A stretch of 64,000 bases of DNA, taken from positions 186,001-250,000 of the forward strand of contig JAMJFZ010000688.1 in NCBI GenBank assembly GCA_026225945.1. Reading direction: 5' to 3'. How positions within the stretch are numbered: position 1 is the stretch's first letter; every line of letters starts with the position of its first letter. Positions 22,561 to 35,589 of the stretch are shown here, piece after piece. The notes below the pieces were generated by a model. It was given only the letters and a program-made list of their open reading frames with translations, was not told where the DNA came from and did not search any database. Both the position numbers and the translations under genes were made by a program. The stretch is from Cricetomys ansorgei (taxonomy: Eukaryota > Chordata > Mammalia > Rodentia > Nesomyidae).

Positions 22561-25155
22561 TAGCCCAGTGGTTCTACTTGAATCTTATCAGAGAGCTCTG
22601 AGTTTGATGTGTTCCTTGCCTTGGCAATAGGTAGGTGGATGTCCACAGAAGACACAGAATAATACAAATCTGAGATTGACTTGAGGATTTAGAGAAAGAA
22701 AAGAAAAGCAATTATCCTGAGGGGTTCCTGTTGTTGGGGGTGAAGTGGGGTGTTGTTAGGCTCGGGAGAGGAGATAGGTTGGGACTGACTTGGAGATACC
22801 TCATAATAGCTACCTGGCAATGCCTTAGTTGAAGAACCAAACCCATGGCCTGGTAGGCAAGGCAGCAAGTGGGATGTAGTGTTTCTCCTTTAGACACATT
22901 CTAGTCACCATAACAGGGTCCTGGACAACCTGTGTCTACAGGAAAAATGAGCCAACATCTACCTGATCCCATATGGCAGGATACCTAAAGGAACCAGCCT
23001 GGATTAATTGTCAAGAAGATTTGAGGTTTTTGGTAGCCTTTCTCATCACCCATCAGACTCAGTGCTTAGACATGTGCAACTGGATTCTCACAGGTACACA
23101 CAAATGCCTCTGGTTTTGTCCTTTGTCCATTACTGAAGCTTCTGCTATGTGGAAAGGCAATTCTGAGCCTAAGTCCTGATTAACACAAGTTGTTGTCTTT
23201 GTTGTGCCTTCTGCCTCTCTTCCTATGTATGTGGAGTTTTGTGATACCACCACCTTACTGACTTACTACCCCAGGGACTGCTAAAAGGGCCTTCTTGGCA
23301 GGCTGCCTTGACCTGGAAGATTGGTTGTGGCAGGGTCACAAAGTGTCAACACACCCAAATCTGGAGTGGCAGCTTTAGTGATCAGTCAGGTAGGTGGAGT
23401 CAAGGAGAATACAATAGGTTTTCTGGGCAGACACAAGTTGGGATGTCCTGGTTAGGATACAAGAGGGCTATGTCCAGCCCTTGTTTCCCACGGCCATGTT
23501 TTTGTGTCTGAGGCTACTCTCTTGTGTTGCAGATTGGCATGGATATTCTGGAGAATTCCCTTGGAGGTCTAGGCAGCACCTTCTGGACCTCCCAGCACCC
23601 CAACTGAGTACAATAGCTCAGGGCATTGCAGTTATGGAGCCCCTGTGTCCTAGGTTCTGTGACTGACCCACAATTCCTGAATCTACCAACCATCCTCTTC
23701 TCCATTGCACCCCCATCTGGAACCCCCTCACCTACCTGCATGCCCATATAACCTGCTAGGATCCCCTGTGGTGGACTGCATCTAGAGAGCCATCTCTTAG
23801 CCCATCCTAGTCAATAAGGTTAGCTGCTTCTTGGAATCTAGAGGCAGGTGGTTGCTGTTGTATTTTTACACATAAAAGGACAGAGGGAGTGGTCTCACAG
23901 CATGAATTATTTGGCATTTTGGTCCACTACTGTCATTAAGTGGAATGGTTTTTCTGATCCTGCCAGCAGGTATCTGTGCATCTCTGTACAGTGCCAGCAC
24001 CCTAAGCAGCATCTCTGGTCCTGGCTAGACAGGACTGGCTTGGGTCTCCTTCAGCCTTGTTGGCCCAAATGAGGTGTGGGAAAAAGCAGGGTCCAGGTGA
24101 TCCTTGACCCTGGAGACTGAGTCCTGCCCCAGTGCAGGCCAGGTGCCATAGTGTTTGTCATACTGCAAGCAGGAAGTACAGCCTCCCAGGTCTTGAGGTA
24201 GCTGTGTCTGTTGGGATTGTGAGGATCTCTCTTCAAGTGGACTCTGCATCTGACGCTTCATCTGGGTGTAGGCAGGGAAACTTATCCTGCATGCCACGAT
24301 TCATAATGTCACCCACAGGCTCCTAAATTTCAGGTGAGGGTCAACAATAGCAAACAGACCTCACTTCTTGGTCCCCCACATACTGCCAGCATCTCTTCTA
24401 AGCTGTGGGCAGAATGACAGGGCCACATACCCATTGTGGTCCTGTGAGTTTTATCCATTTCACTCCCTCCATTCCATGCTCATTCCCCCTCTCACCTCTC
24501 TTTCTGCCACCTGTTCTCTCTTTTTTCTCTTTTTTCTTTTGTGTTCTATTCTGAGCTTGTCTGCAAGTACTGTTCAGTGACCCAGAACTATCAGTGTCAC
24601 TTCAGAGTTGTCTGGGAAGGACAGGTTTTTTTTTTGTAGTGGAGACCCTTTGCGGACCCAACCTTAAGCACAAGCTCATTTGGGCATAATGTGTGGACTC
24701 ATCCTTGGATTGCTGTGACTTCTTGTGGCTCAGTCAATTAGACCTAATGTCACAGGACCACTCCTTGGAAGTGGCTGGATTGGCACCACTGAGAACTCAA
24801 ATCAGGTCCACCCTGAGGGACCTCCATTTTCTGCATCAGAGAGGCTGCCTCAAGGAAATTGTGAGAGAGGAAGAGGTGGAAATCAATGTCAGGAATGTCT
24901 CCAGGAGGCAGGGTATGTGTTGTGTCTTAGGGGCTATCATCCCTATGTAGCTGGGCCTCTGGAGACTCTCAGCTCATGGAAAAAATGGTTCCTGTGGGAT
25001 AGTGCAAAGCATTTCCCAAATGAATATGGTATTATCATATGGTATCCAGACAGACTTATCTGTCCTGGATGCTCTGGCTATGAATGTATATATGAGAGAG
25101 GGAAATAGAGGGAGAGGTCAAAGGAAGAAAGAGAGGAGACAGAAAGTAATAGATG

Positions 25156-25202
<47 letters not shown>

Positions 25203-25560
25203 GATAGATAAAGATACAGAGATGGAGAAATAGAGAAATAGAATGAGAGGAAAATCACTTTGAAATTGTAGGTATATTTGCCTGGAGCTTGGTGATCAAA
25301 CCCATTCTTTCATACGGCAGCTCTTTGGCCTCTCACTCCCATTCCTTGGTTCTAGTCCAATGGGGAGAACAGATGAAGGAACAATGACTGTTTCCTCTAA
25401 GGATGCCTTACTTTGGTATGAAGTCAGTGATTAGGGCAGGGGTGCGGACAAGCTGCAGACATCCTGTTGAGATCAGTCAGGCATGTGTATTCTTCCTAGT
25501 GTCTAGGTGACCATAGATCTGACTTACATGTGTGCCTAGCCCTGGACACATAAAGAGGTA
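22560..25560 (+). repeat. Macro-repeat copy C
   Basis: Landmarks: 'gttgggactgacttgg' (22780), 'agatttgaggtttttggt' (23017), 'gcaccctaagcagcatctct' (23997), 'cagggccacata' (24419), 'gttgtctgggaaggacagg' (24608), 'gcacaagctcatttgg' (24668). Offset from copy B is about 3.38-3.43 kb at its left landmarks and about 2.8 kb at the right. A (GATA)n tract lies within it. Confidence 0.8.
25150..25210. repeat. (GATA)n microsatellite
   Basis: About 13 consecutive GATA tetranucleotides inside macro-repeat copy C. Confidence 0.97.
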
Positions 25561-26768
25561 TGTGTCTACAGAGTACTCAAAATGACCCATATTTGAGAGC
25601 ACTGTGTGGACTTTAGAGAAATAAAAAGGAGCCAAGTATCCTTAGTGGTGCTCACTGGTTTGGGTTGGATGGAGGTGGTTTATTGGGCTGCTGAGAGGAG
25701 ATGGGTTATCAGCATAGCTCTAAATAGTTGCAAAGCAATCCCTAGGAGACAGTTATGGTTGGGGATAAGCCCACTACCTGATAGGCCATGGGCTAAGTGG
25801 GATAAAATGTCTCTTTTTAGAAATATCCTTTCCCCACAACAGGGTCTTGCATGCCTGCCTCTTCAGGTGAATTTGTATGTGGATGCTCCTGGCTTCTGTT
25901 GGCTCCTGCTGTGGATAAAGTTTGGCAGCATCCACATGAACCAGATGGCAGGGTTCCTGATGTCATCAGCATTGATCCATGTGCAAGAAGATGAAAGTGT
26001 TGGGGTAGCCTTTCTCATGACCCATCTGACTCAGGGGTCAGAGCTGAGCAACTGGATTATCACAGGTACACACAGATGCCATTATGCTTTGTCATGTGTT
26101 GATCAAGGGAGTCTTCTTTTGCAATATTGGAAGGCAGTTCTATGCCTAGGACCCAAATGAGGTGGGAGCCTCTTCCTGAGGCTTCTGCCACCTTCCCATG
26201 TATACACAGCTATGTGACAACACTGCCCCACTGCTGTATGTGCCCAGCATTAGCCTAGAAGGGCCTTCTTGTCAGAGAGCCTTGACCTAGAAGCTTGGGT
26301 GTGGCCATGGTCAACCAGTGTCATCATACCGAAGTCTGGCCTGGAAGCTTTAGTGGTCTCTTTGGTGTGTGGAGTAAAGTAGAATGCAACAGGATTTCTG
26401 GGCAGGCCCAAGTCAGACTGTCCTTGCTTGGCCACAAAGGAGGAGATTCCCGTCCCTGGCCCATAAGTCTATTTTGTGTCTGAATTCTCTCTTCCATGCA
26501 ACAGATTGTCATGGGTTTTTGGAGCATTCCCTTAGATCTTGGAAGCATTTTCAAACCCTGCTAGCACCCAGGATGGAGGAAAGTGTCTCAGTGCAGTGCC
26601 ATTGAGGACCCCATGATCTGTACTCCACAGGCCTGAGCCTACCAAGCATCCCTAAACCTGTACCTGCCGTAACCTCCATCTTGTACCCCCTCAACCACCT
26701 ACAGGCCCCACCCATACAAACTTTCTTTTATCTCCAGTAGATGATTGCCCTTAGAGAGCAATCCCAGA
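25560..26768 (+). repeat. Macro-repeat copy D (front half), ending at an L1 junction
   Basis: Front-half landmarks recur ('gggctgctgagaggagatgg', 'caacagggtcttgcatgcct', 'tagcctttctcatgaccc', 'cacaggtacacacagatgcc'). The copy stops at 'tagagagcaatcccagat' where L1 begins. The 184-codon frame at 25606-26160 is the longest in the array but is interrupted in the other copies and has no recognisable domain. Confidence 0.8.
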
Positions 26769-26769
26769 T

Positions 26770-28640
26770 GCCTAAAGATGTTGAACATTTCTTTAAGTGT
26801 TTCTCAGCCATTTGAGATTCCTCTTTTGTGAATTCTTTGTTTAGATATGCACCCCATTTTTAAGTGGGTTATTTGTTTTGTTGACATGTAGATTCTTGCA
26901 TTTTTTTATATATTTTGGATGTTAATTCTCTATTGGAAGTGGAATTGGTCAATATCTTCCCATTCTGTAGGCTTCAGATTTGCCCTGCTGACAATGTCAT
27001 TTTCCTTACAGAAGCTTTTCAGTTTTATGAGGTCCTCTTATCAATCTTTGATCTTTGTTCCTGACCTTTCAGTGTTCTGTTAAAAAAGTTGTCTCCTGTG
27101 CCACTGCTCTCAAGGCTATTGCTTACTTTCTCTTCAATCAGTTTCAGTATATCTGGTTTTATTCTGAGATCTTAGATTCATTTGGACTTGAGGTTTTTAC
27201 TCAGTAATAGATATGGATCTTTTTGCATTCTTCTACCTCAGACATCCAATGAGACCAGCACCATTTGTTAAAGCTGCTTCCTTTTTGTCATTGTATTTTT
27301 CTGGCTTCTTTATAAATGATCAGGTATCCATAGGTGTGTGGATATATATCTGTATCCTTTATTCCGTTCCATTGGTCATCAAGTCTGTTTTTGTGCCAAT
27401 ACCATGCAGTTATTATTACTATGGCTCTGTAGTACAGATTAAGATCAGGGATCTTGATACCTCTAGAAGTTCTTTTATTTTTCAGGATTTTTTTAGCTAT
27501 CCTAAGTATTTTTGTTTTTACATATGAAGTAGTGTATTGCCCTTTTAATGTCTTTAAAGAAGTATATTGGGATTTTGATAGGGATTGCATTGAGTCCTTA
27601 GATTATTTTTAGTACAGTGGCCATTTTTACTATGTTAATCTTACCAACTCAGGAGCATGGGATATCTTTCCATCTTTTGAAATCTTCAAATTCCCTCTTC
27701 AAGGACATAAAGATTTTGTCATTCAAGTCTTTCACTTGCTTGGTTAGAGTCGCCAAAGATACCTTATGTTATTTGTATCTATTGTGAAGAGTATTATTTC
27801 TCTTATTTCTTTCTGTCTCTATTTGTCATTTGTATATAGGAGGGCTACAGATTTTTTTTAGTTTATCTTGTAGCCAGCCATTTCACTGAAGTTGTTTACC
27901 AGTTATAGGAGTTCCGTGATCCAGTTTTTGAGGTCATTTATATATAATATCTCATCTGCAAATAAGGATACTTTGACTGTTTCCTTGTGAATTCATATTC
28001 CCTTAATCTCCTTCTCTTGTCTCATTGTTCTTGCTAGAACTTTAAGTACTGTATTCAATATTTATAAATGGAGGAAGCAGCCTGGTCTTGCTTCTGATTT
28101 TAGTGTAATTGCTTTGAGTTTCCCTCTATTTAATTTGATGTTGTCAGTAGGATTGCTGTTACTTACCTTTACTATGTTTCAGTATGGCCTTTTTATCCTC
28201 AATCGCTCCATTAGATTTATTTTGAAGGGTTGTTTGATATTATCACAAGCTTTCTCACATTGTAGTAAGATGATCATGTAGTTTTTTTCTATTAATTTGT
28301 TTATGCAGTGGATTACATTGACTCATTTTCTTCAATTGAACCATCCATTCCTCTCTGGGATCAAGGCTATTCAATCATCGTGAATAATCTTTTTAATGTG
28401 TTCTTGGATGTGCTTTGTGAGTATTTTATTGAGTTCATTTGCATCTATATTGAAGAGTGAAATGGGCATATAATTCTATTTCTTTTTGAATCTTTGTGAT
28501 GTTTGGGTCTTTGCATGACTCCAAAATATCCTGTAACAACTTCTATTTCTGCATTTTTGCATTGGTGGATTTCTGCATTTCTACGTTGGTGATGATGTTT
28601 CCAATAAAACTATGACACAAGTCCTGGATGCTAAATTGTA
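26770..28640 (-). pseudogene. L1 ORF2 fragment (reverse transcriptase C-terminal half), antisense
   Basis: The minus strand encodes degraded L1 ORF2. The frame at 27288-27590 contains IPDLNLYYRAIVI, AWYWHKNR and DDQWNGI, a well-known part of LINE-1 ORF2 downstream of the polymerase core. The block at 26776-26930 corresponds to the AEKHLKKCSTS and NNPIKKWG regions. The element lacks the last part of ORF2 and its 3'UTR, because it stops abruptly at 26770 against macro-repeat D. It is 5'-truncated near 28640 and frameshifts throughout make it inactive. Confidence 0.9.
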
Positions 28641-28869
28641 CCTCTCACTAGAACCCAAGGCAAGGTTCACTGATAACATAGGCTGTAGTCTGTGGATATC
28701 TTCTCATGCAAGGTTTTCAACTTTGTATAGAAAGCTGAAGGCCTCTGAGGTATCGAGGACAAGATGAGTTTGACATTGTGTACTAGTTCTCACAAGCTGT
28801 AGTTATTTCATAGAATGGTTTCTGGGTGATGAAGTAGGTGTTTTCACTACTATAGCCTCTTTGAACTTC

Positions 28870-30960
28870 TAATATTTGATGTTTTCTGGGTGCCTGGGTT
28901 CACTGTGTCATTACCACCAGGGAAGACTGACTGCTTTGTATGTCAAAATTAAATATGGCCAAGACCACAGCTTCGAGTACTGCACCCTGTACAATTCAGG
29001 AATTGCTATTCCACACTGGGGGCATCTCAGCTCTGACTTTGGCCCAGTGTCAATGACATTATACCTCAGAATTCTGTATCCTCATCCACCTAAGAATGGA
29101 TTTCCATTCAGTTTTCATAATGTGTAAGAAATTAGGATTGACATGCCATTTTACTAGACAGTATATCTGATCCTTGAAAATGAGATTCTGTTCAATCTTC
29201 ATCCCTAAGACCATTTACCAAGATGGGGAAAACATCACTTGGCAGAATTGCCTAAAATAGTGAGTGGTTTGCCATCTGGGACTCTTATGGTAAGCAGTTA
29301 TGCAGAGGTCCCAGTAAGTGGACCTATGTTATAAGCAGCATGTCTTATGACATTCCAGGTGAAATACTACCCCAAATCAGAATTGTCATGGTAATGCAAA
29401 CACTACTTTACTTTGGATTCAAGGAAGTTTGCTTCCTCCAGGACACCCCAACTGCTCATTCTGCCCAAGGTCTGGTTACCCTGGTGAAAAGTGCAGTTTC
29501 TTGAGGTAAGTGGTGTTCTAGAATTCTTGACCTCATAGAGACAAAAAAGCTTAGCAGGGATGCAAAACAGTATTCACACAACAGTCTAACTTTTGGGGCT
29601 TGGGAAAGGGGGAGAGTTGATGGGCTCCATTCCTGACTTCCTAGCAGAAAACATAGATATCTCAAATTTACACAGCCCCATTCATTGTCCCAAGGTGCTT
29701 TCTCTGCTCTCCACAGGCACCCATAACTCATTTATGGAACACTACATGTTCTGCTAATTTTGGCCCAAGCTCATCCAGGTGGGAACATACAGTTCTTCCC
29801 TTCAATGTTTGCTTTTTTCTTTTATTTTTTCATTTTAAGATAATCATATTTTCCACTTCTATTTGTTCTCTCCAAAACTTCCCACGTACCCCCATTCTTC
29901 TATCCACTCTAACAAAAGTTGACATGAATGACAGCCTAAACCGAGTTGGAAAATCCTAACAATAGATAGGCAAAATGAAACAGCAGAAGACCACAGTCCT
30001 AAACAAAGATATACAGAAAGGAAGAAATGTTGTAGTGGAAGAAATAGCCTTCCCTAGATAAAAAAAATAGTAATTACTCAATATCATTTTTGAGAATATA
30101 CTATTATTAGAGTAAACCACCCTTTTTTGATCTTAACACAACACTTGTATTCACTTCATTGCTCATTCATTTCTTCTTTTCTCATTATTTCTTTTCACCT
30201 AAAGTTAACTCTATAGAGGAGAATATTCACCACTAACTACATAAGTAAAACCTTCCCAATTACCTGTCCTTCTTGCCATTCACCCTGTTTTCTTTCCTAC
30301 ATAGATGACTATCTACTTCCCATCATTTATCCTTTGTTCTTTTCTTATTCATGTTCCTTTCTGCCTCTGTTTAGTTTCTTTTTGCTTCTTTCTTTCTTCA
30401 TTGCTTTTTTTCCTCTTTGCTTTCTTTGTTTTTTTTTTTTAAATGTCCTCTCTTAGGATAGCTGTATCATGGACCAATTATGTGTCAGATAATGTTTAGG
30501 CAAGAAACCAGAACTAATACAAGGTTTTGTGAGCACTGTGCCTTGGACTGTAGATTAGGCATCTGCCACAGCTAGCTTTAGTAAGCAGACATTTAAGACT
30601 TTCTTCATGGTGAAAAAAGGAGAAGCAGAGATCTCTATGAAGGTATACAATGGAGCTTAAATTCAGTGAATCAGAAGAGTTTCTTGTGTCCACTTACACT
30701 GCTTATGTGGCTTATCTAGGAAAAATGCTTCTTGGGCTAGCTGACCCATTTTTAATCTGGGGTCACTTCACTCCACCTTGGTCTAGATTCCCAGGAGGAA
30801 TGAAGTGATCACAGTTGAGAAAGCCTTCCAGGCATCTTTTTTCCTCCTTGGTATGTCATGCTTGCCTCCTTGGCAAGCTACTCCCTATTTGCAGGTAGAA
30901 GAATGAGTAGCATGGGACCTAATATTAATCAGTTAAAGGTGTATGGAAATCCCTTGAAAT
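28870..30960 (+). repeat. Tandem duplication 2, copy 1
   Basis: Shares ordered landmarks with the next block: 'gtgtcaatgac' region (29050 vs 31066), 'ttggaaatgag'-like block (29176 vs 31190), 'gcagggatgcaaaacagta' (29554) vs 'gcagggatgcataacagta' (31650), 'ctgctctccacaggcaccca' (29703) vs the 31795 block, and 'ggcaagctactccctatttg' (30872) vs 'ggcaagttgctccctgatta' (32650). Offset is 2.03-2.09 kb at the left and 1.77 kb at the right. Open frames (28876-29127, 29456-29731) do not agree between copies; no protein is recognised. Confidence 0.72.
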
Positions 30961-32740
30961 CCCTTGACAGTTAAACATGGGGCCATGATGACAGCTGAGG
31001 GTCCTATACCATGTACAAATCAGGATTTTGCAATTTCATTCTGGGATGTCTTTGTCTTTGGTTCCAGTGTCAATGATTTGTTCTTCAGACTTCTTCAGGC
31101 TCATCCAGCTAATAATGGAATTCAAGTTATCTTTTCAAATGGGTTCTCTCATTGAGGTGGAGCCATTTTACCAGACAATGTCTATATTCCTTGGAAATGA
31201 GAATCCTGTACAATCTTCAACCCTAAGTCCATTCCACTTACTCAACATGGGGATAATATCATTTTCCAGCATTGCCTGAAAAAGTGAGTGGGTTGCCACA
31301 TAGGAGTCTTTGAATAGGCAGAAAATAGGGAAAATTGTCTCTACAGAGGGCACATTAAATGGACCTAGGTTAAAAGCATATGATATTGCAGATGAAATAC
31401 TGCCCTGAATCAGAATTGTCTTGGTGATACACACACTGCTTTCTTTCCTTTGGATTTCTTTTCAGGCCTTGCAGTGAGGGTGGTCTGCTTCCTTCAGAAC
31501 ATGGCACTGGTCCCTTATAGCCTTTGGAATTTGAAGTATTGTGACTCTGGTGACCAGTGCAATCTCCTGAGGCATGCAGAGGTCTAGATTTCTTTTCTAG
31601 CAGAGATAAAAACACAGTTCCAGGTGCCCATTGTGGCCATATTTAGCAGGGATGCATAACAGTAGTCACCCAGGAGTGCATATGGGGCTTGGCAAAGAGG
31701 AACTTGCTAGGCCCTTTCTTGTTTTCCTAGCAGAAAAAATGAGAGATCCAAATTTAACACAACCCCAATCACTGTCCCAAGCTTCCTTCTCTGTTCTCTA
31801 TACACACTCATAGCACATTTCTTGGCATATACCCCACTATCTACATAATACAACATTCCTAATCATCTGTCCTACTTTCAACTCATCCATTCATCCTCAA
31901 TTCTTCTTTTCTACATCCATGCCTCCTTATCATATCTTATTTTTACCTTTATTATGTTATTATTATTTTCATATTTTATATATTTTTTATTTTTATTACT
32001 TATATTTATATTTTATATATTCATTTATTTTATACATTTATTTATTTAATAAATAAATATTATTTATTACATTTATATTTTATATATTGTTACTATTTTA
32101 TTATTTTATCTTTATTATTCACTCCTAATTAGATTTATTTCTTCATCTTTCATTTTGTTTTATTCTTCTCTTCTTATTTTTCTTTTTCATTTTAAATGTC
32201 TTCCATTAGAAGAGCTGTATGGTTACTCTTAGTCCAACTACCTGTCAGACAATATTTTTGAAAGAAAAACTTCAAATCCATTGTTATTATAAGGAGTTGG
32301 GAGTACTGTAGCTTGATTTGCAGACTAGGAATCTTTTACAGGTAAAAGATTTGTATCATCAAAAAGCTGAATTTTGTGTGATTATTCATGGTGAAAATTA
32401 TAGAACCGGAAACCTTCATATAGGGATCAAAGGATATTACAAATCAATGAAATAGAAAGAGTTTGCTTTTTTCAGGTTTCATTGCTTGTGTGGCTTATGT
32501 AGAAAATATGACTCCTGGAATAGTTGAATCAGTTTAAATCTGGTGTTACTTAACTCCACTAGGTCAAGTTCCCCAGGATGAATACAAGGATCCAGGTTGA
32601 GAAATGCTTTGAGCTATAATATTTTCATGTCATGTGTTCATTCTTTTTGGCAAGTTGCTCCCTGATTACAGTAGAAGAATGGGTATCATAGGACTTTATT
32701 GTAATCCATGGTAGGGCCTGGGGCTCAAAAAACTCACAAA
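30960..32740 (+). repeat. Tandem duplication 2, copy 2
   Basis: Partner of the preceding block. It is shorter and includes an extremely AT-rich insertion (31930-32110, TTTA/TATT runs) absent from the first copy. The frames at 30964-31155 and 31028-31279 are not conserved with copy 1. Confidence 0.72.
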
Positions 32741-33777
32741 TTAGCCTAAGATCACACATAATGTGTTCTTCCCCTGATTGTAATGCAAGCCTTGGATTGT
32801 TCAGAGGTCAGGGAGAATATTCTGTCTGTTGTAGATGAAGTTCAGCTCCTCTCCTTCTTGCCACCTTAAAGCTTAAAAAAGAAAGATTGTTCTATGGTGG
32901 AATCCCCATGCAATCACAACTCTGAAGAGGAGCCCACTGTTGACACTGATTGTACAATGTTCAGAAGCATGTATTCTCATTAGTATAATTGCCCATCCTT
33001 GTGACTGAGTATATAAAATCATTGGCTAATTGTAATCATTGGTAGGGGATAGATGTTATAATTCCCATGAAGTAGTGAGTAAGCATACATACTGTGTACT
33101 CTCCCTAGAAAGGAAGCCAAGCCTCAAAATGTACAGAAAACCTGGAAAATGGTGTCATGTATGTAATTTATTAGGATAGCACATTTATTAATTGTCCCCT
33201 CCTTTTTTAAAAAAAGGAACAATGATCGATCTTTGGTGTGTGCCCCATGCAATCACAACCATCAACAGAAGCTCAGAATGATACAGGTTATAATGAATGG
33301 ATCAGAGAGATAAGTATTTTTTATAGACAGTACAATGGTCTATTCTTGTGTCTAGCATATTGACTGAAGTAGACTGGCATCTGTGTGAACAGCAGCTTAT
33401 CAGTCAATTGAATTACATGGCCTGCTCCTGGTGAGAATTCATAGCAGGCCAAAATGCATACAATTCAGTGTTCAGCAGTAAAATAGGTCCTGGATTCTGG
33501 TTGTACAAAAGAGGGTGGTGGTGGGGAGAATGTCTAGAAGGAACCAAGAGTGTTGTCTTTTTCTCTGGTCATTCCCAAAGATATCAATAGTGAGGAGCAG
33601 CTTTTGCAGTTTATTCCTTAGATTGTTGAAGACTTTGTGATTGCATTTGAAAAGCTTTTCCCAAGGTAAAATGGCAATTTTCCAGGAATCCACAAATAAG
33701 TATTTGTTCTTGGTACCTGTGCTAGTGAATCAATAGAAGCGTGGATATTTGTCAGCATGTATGCCATCTTAGGTATC

Positions 33778-33818
<41 letters not shown>

Positions 33819-35585
33819 TGTGTGTGTGTATCTCAGTGTTGGTGTGTTTGTTCAGGAAGAGATATTTGTAACCCTATTTCCTCACTGCTTTGCATCTTTC
33901 CACTGGGTTTTGGTTCTGCTATTCAAAAGAGCATGTTAAAGAGAACATGTGTCCTTTTGAGTGGGAAGTATCTGAAGGCAGAACACAGATTGGTGTTCAT
34001 CTCCAGTCTAGTGATATGAAAGCACGAATATCTGAAATATGTCTAAGAATCTATGAATCTACTAGACTGGCAATGTAATACCATCATTCACTTGAGTGCT
34101 TTACAGAGCCCATTTTTACCTAAATTGTTGGTAAGAGAAGTAAAAAGGAGTTAGAACTCAAAGATAGACTTGTGATTTTGGAAAAAGTAAATAAGTTTAT
34201 AGTGAAGTGTCATGAGTGAGTGGGAACTGTGTGACACTAGAAAGTTTATTAACTTGTTACTGTGTATGAGATCACAATGGTTTCCTCATGACACCAATGA
34301 GATTCTCATTATCCCCTGTCATACAGCCAGCAGGAATGTAGAAGCTTAGATGCTGTTGCTCTTGGTTTTGTTTTTGTTTTGTTTAACTCAACATCAGTAT
34401 CTGCTACAACCTCTCATTTCAGCATATGTTGGTTTAAATAAAGCCATTGCTCAAGTCTTGAAAGCTTGATTTCACATCTGCCATTAGAAGTAAAGGTAGT
34501 AATGCCAGCTGGCATAGGTTACAGTTGTGTATAAGTTGATCAAATAATTTTGGTGGAGAAATTCTTGTTTCCTATGAATTGTCACTATGGAATGGAAACC
34601 TTGGTCTTCAGAAGTATCCACAATGGGTAAGTTCTCCACTGGGTATGTCTTCACCAGATTTTGAACTCATTTCTTAAACTAGGCCTTTTTGATGAGGTAG
34701 GTGTTTTTCTCTAATGTGGCATCTTCTCAGCATTTTTGTTTGTTTATTGTATTCTTCTCTCATGCAATAATACATCATGAAATCAGTTTTTTTTTTTCTA
34801 CCTATCCATGCCCTCTTCCCTCACAGATGCACTGGTCTTCTATTTCCCATCAGAAAAGAACAGGTCTCACAAGGATATCAACAGAATACAGTATAAAAGT
34901 ATACAATAAGACTAGGCACAAACACTCAAATCAAGGTTGGATGAGCCAAACCAGTAGGAGTCAAAATTTCTCAAGTGCAGGTAAAAGAATCAGAGACACC
35001 CAAACACCACAATTAAATTGTGACTGTGAGATCATAAAAGTTTCCTGAGAACCCTAGAAAAATTCTTTTGTTTCCCTCTCATACAACCAACAGGTAGCAA
35101 GCGGTTGAGATGCTGTAGGTTTGTAGTTTTGTTGTTGTTTTGTTTCTTTGTATATTTTATACTCAAGTATATTTTATATTCCTCTATAATTGTGGAAGTT
35201 TATTTTTAGTTATATTTAAAATAATTTTGTGCACTGTTGGGTGAGGGGCAGCCTAGGTCTTGGTGTTTTGTAGTGTCTGCAAGTGTTGGATTTATGTGGG
35301 GGATGTTTGTTTGGTCATACTCTGCATGTGCAATCAGTAGAACACTCTGAGGAATTCTATATCAATAAAAACACCTGAGCAGTGACAGTCAGGTTTCCTC
35401 TGTTCATCATGGTGCTTGCCATGACAGTGGTTCCCTCAGCTAAAGTCTGGCAGGGATTTCATCTATCATTATGCCACTTTGTTGTCCTAGGTGAGCTCAC
35501 ATATCAACATACCGCTACACTCTATATTTCACCATATGTTGGTTCTTATGTCCTTGGGATTGAAGATCTTGAGCCATTGTTGATC
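32740..35585. other. AT-rich intergenic with small local duplications
   Basis: No gene is seen. 'ccccatgcaatcacaac' recurs at ~32905 and ~33246. A ~140 bp segment at 34265-34400 ('gagatcacaatggtttcct', 'cagccagcaggaatgtag') recurs in diverged form at 35025-35155. The same theme of local duplication leads into the satellite. Confidence 0.55.
33779..33830. repeat. (TG)n microsatellite
   Basis: About 25 TG dinucleotides with one TTTG interruption. Val/Cys-rich frames over it are artefacts. Confidence 0.97.
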
Positions 35586-35589
35586 ACTG

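Noticed and set aside
25606..26160. 184-codon plus-strand frame as a gene
   Set aside because: It lies in macro-repeat copy D. The matching regions of copies A, B and C are interrupted, and no domain is seen.
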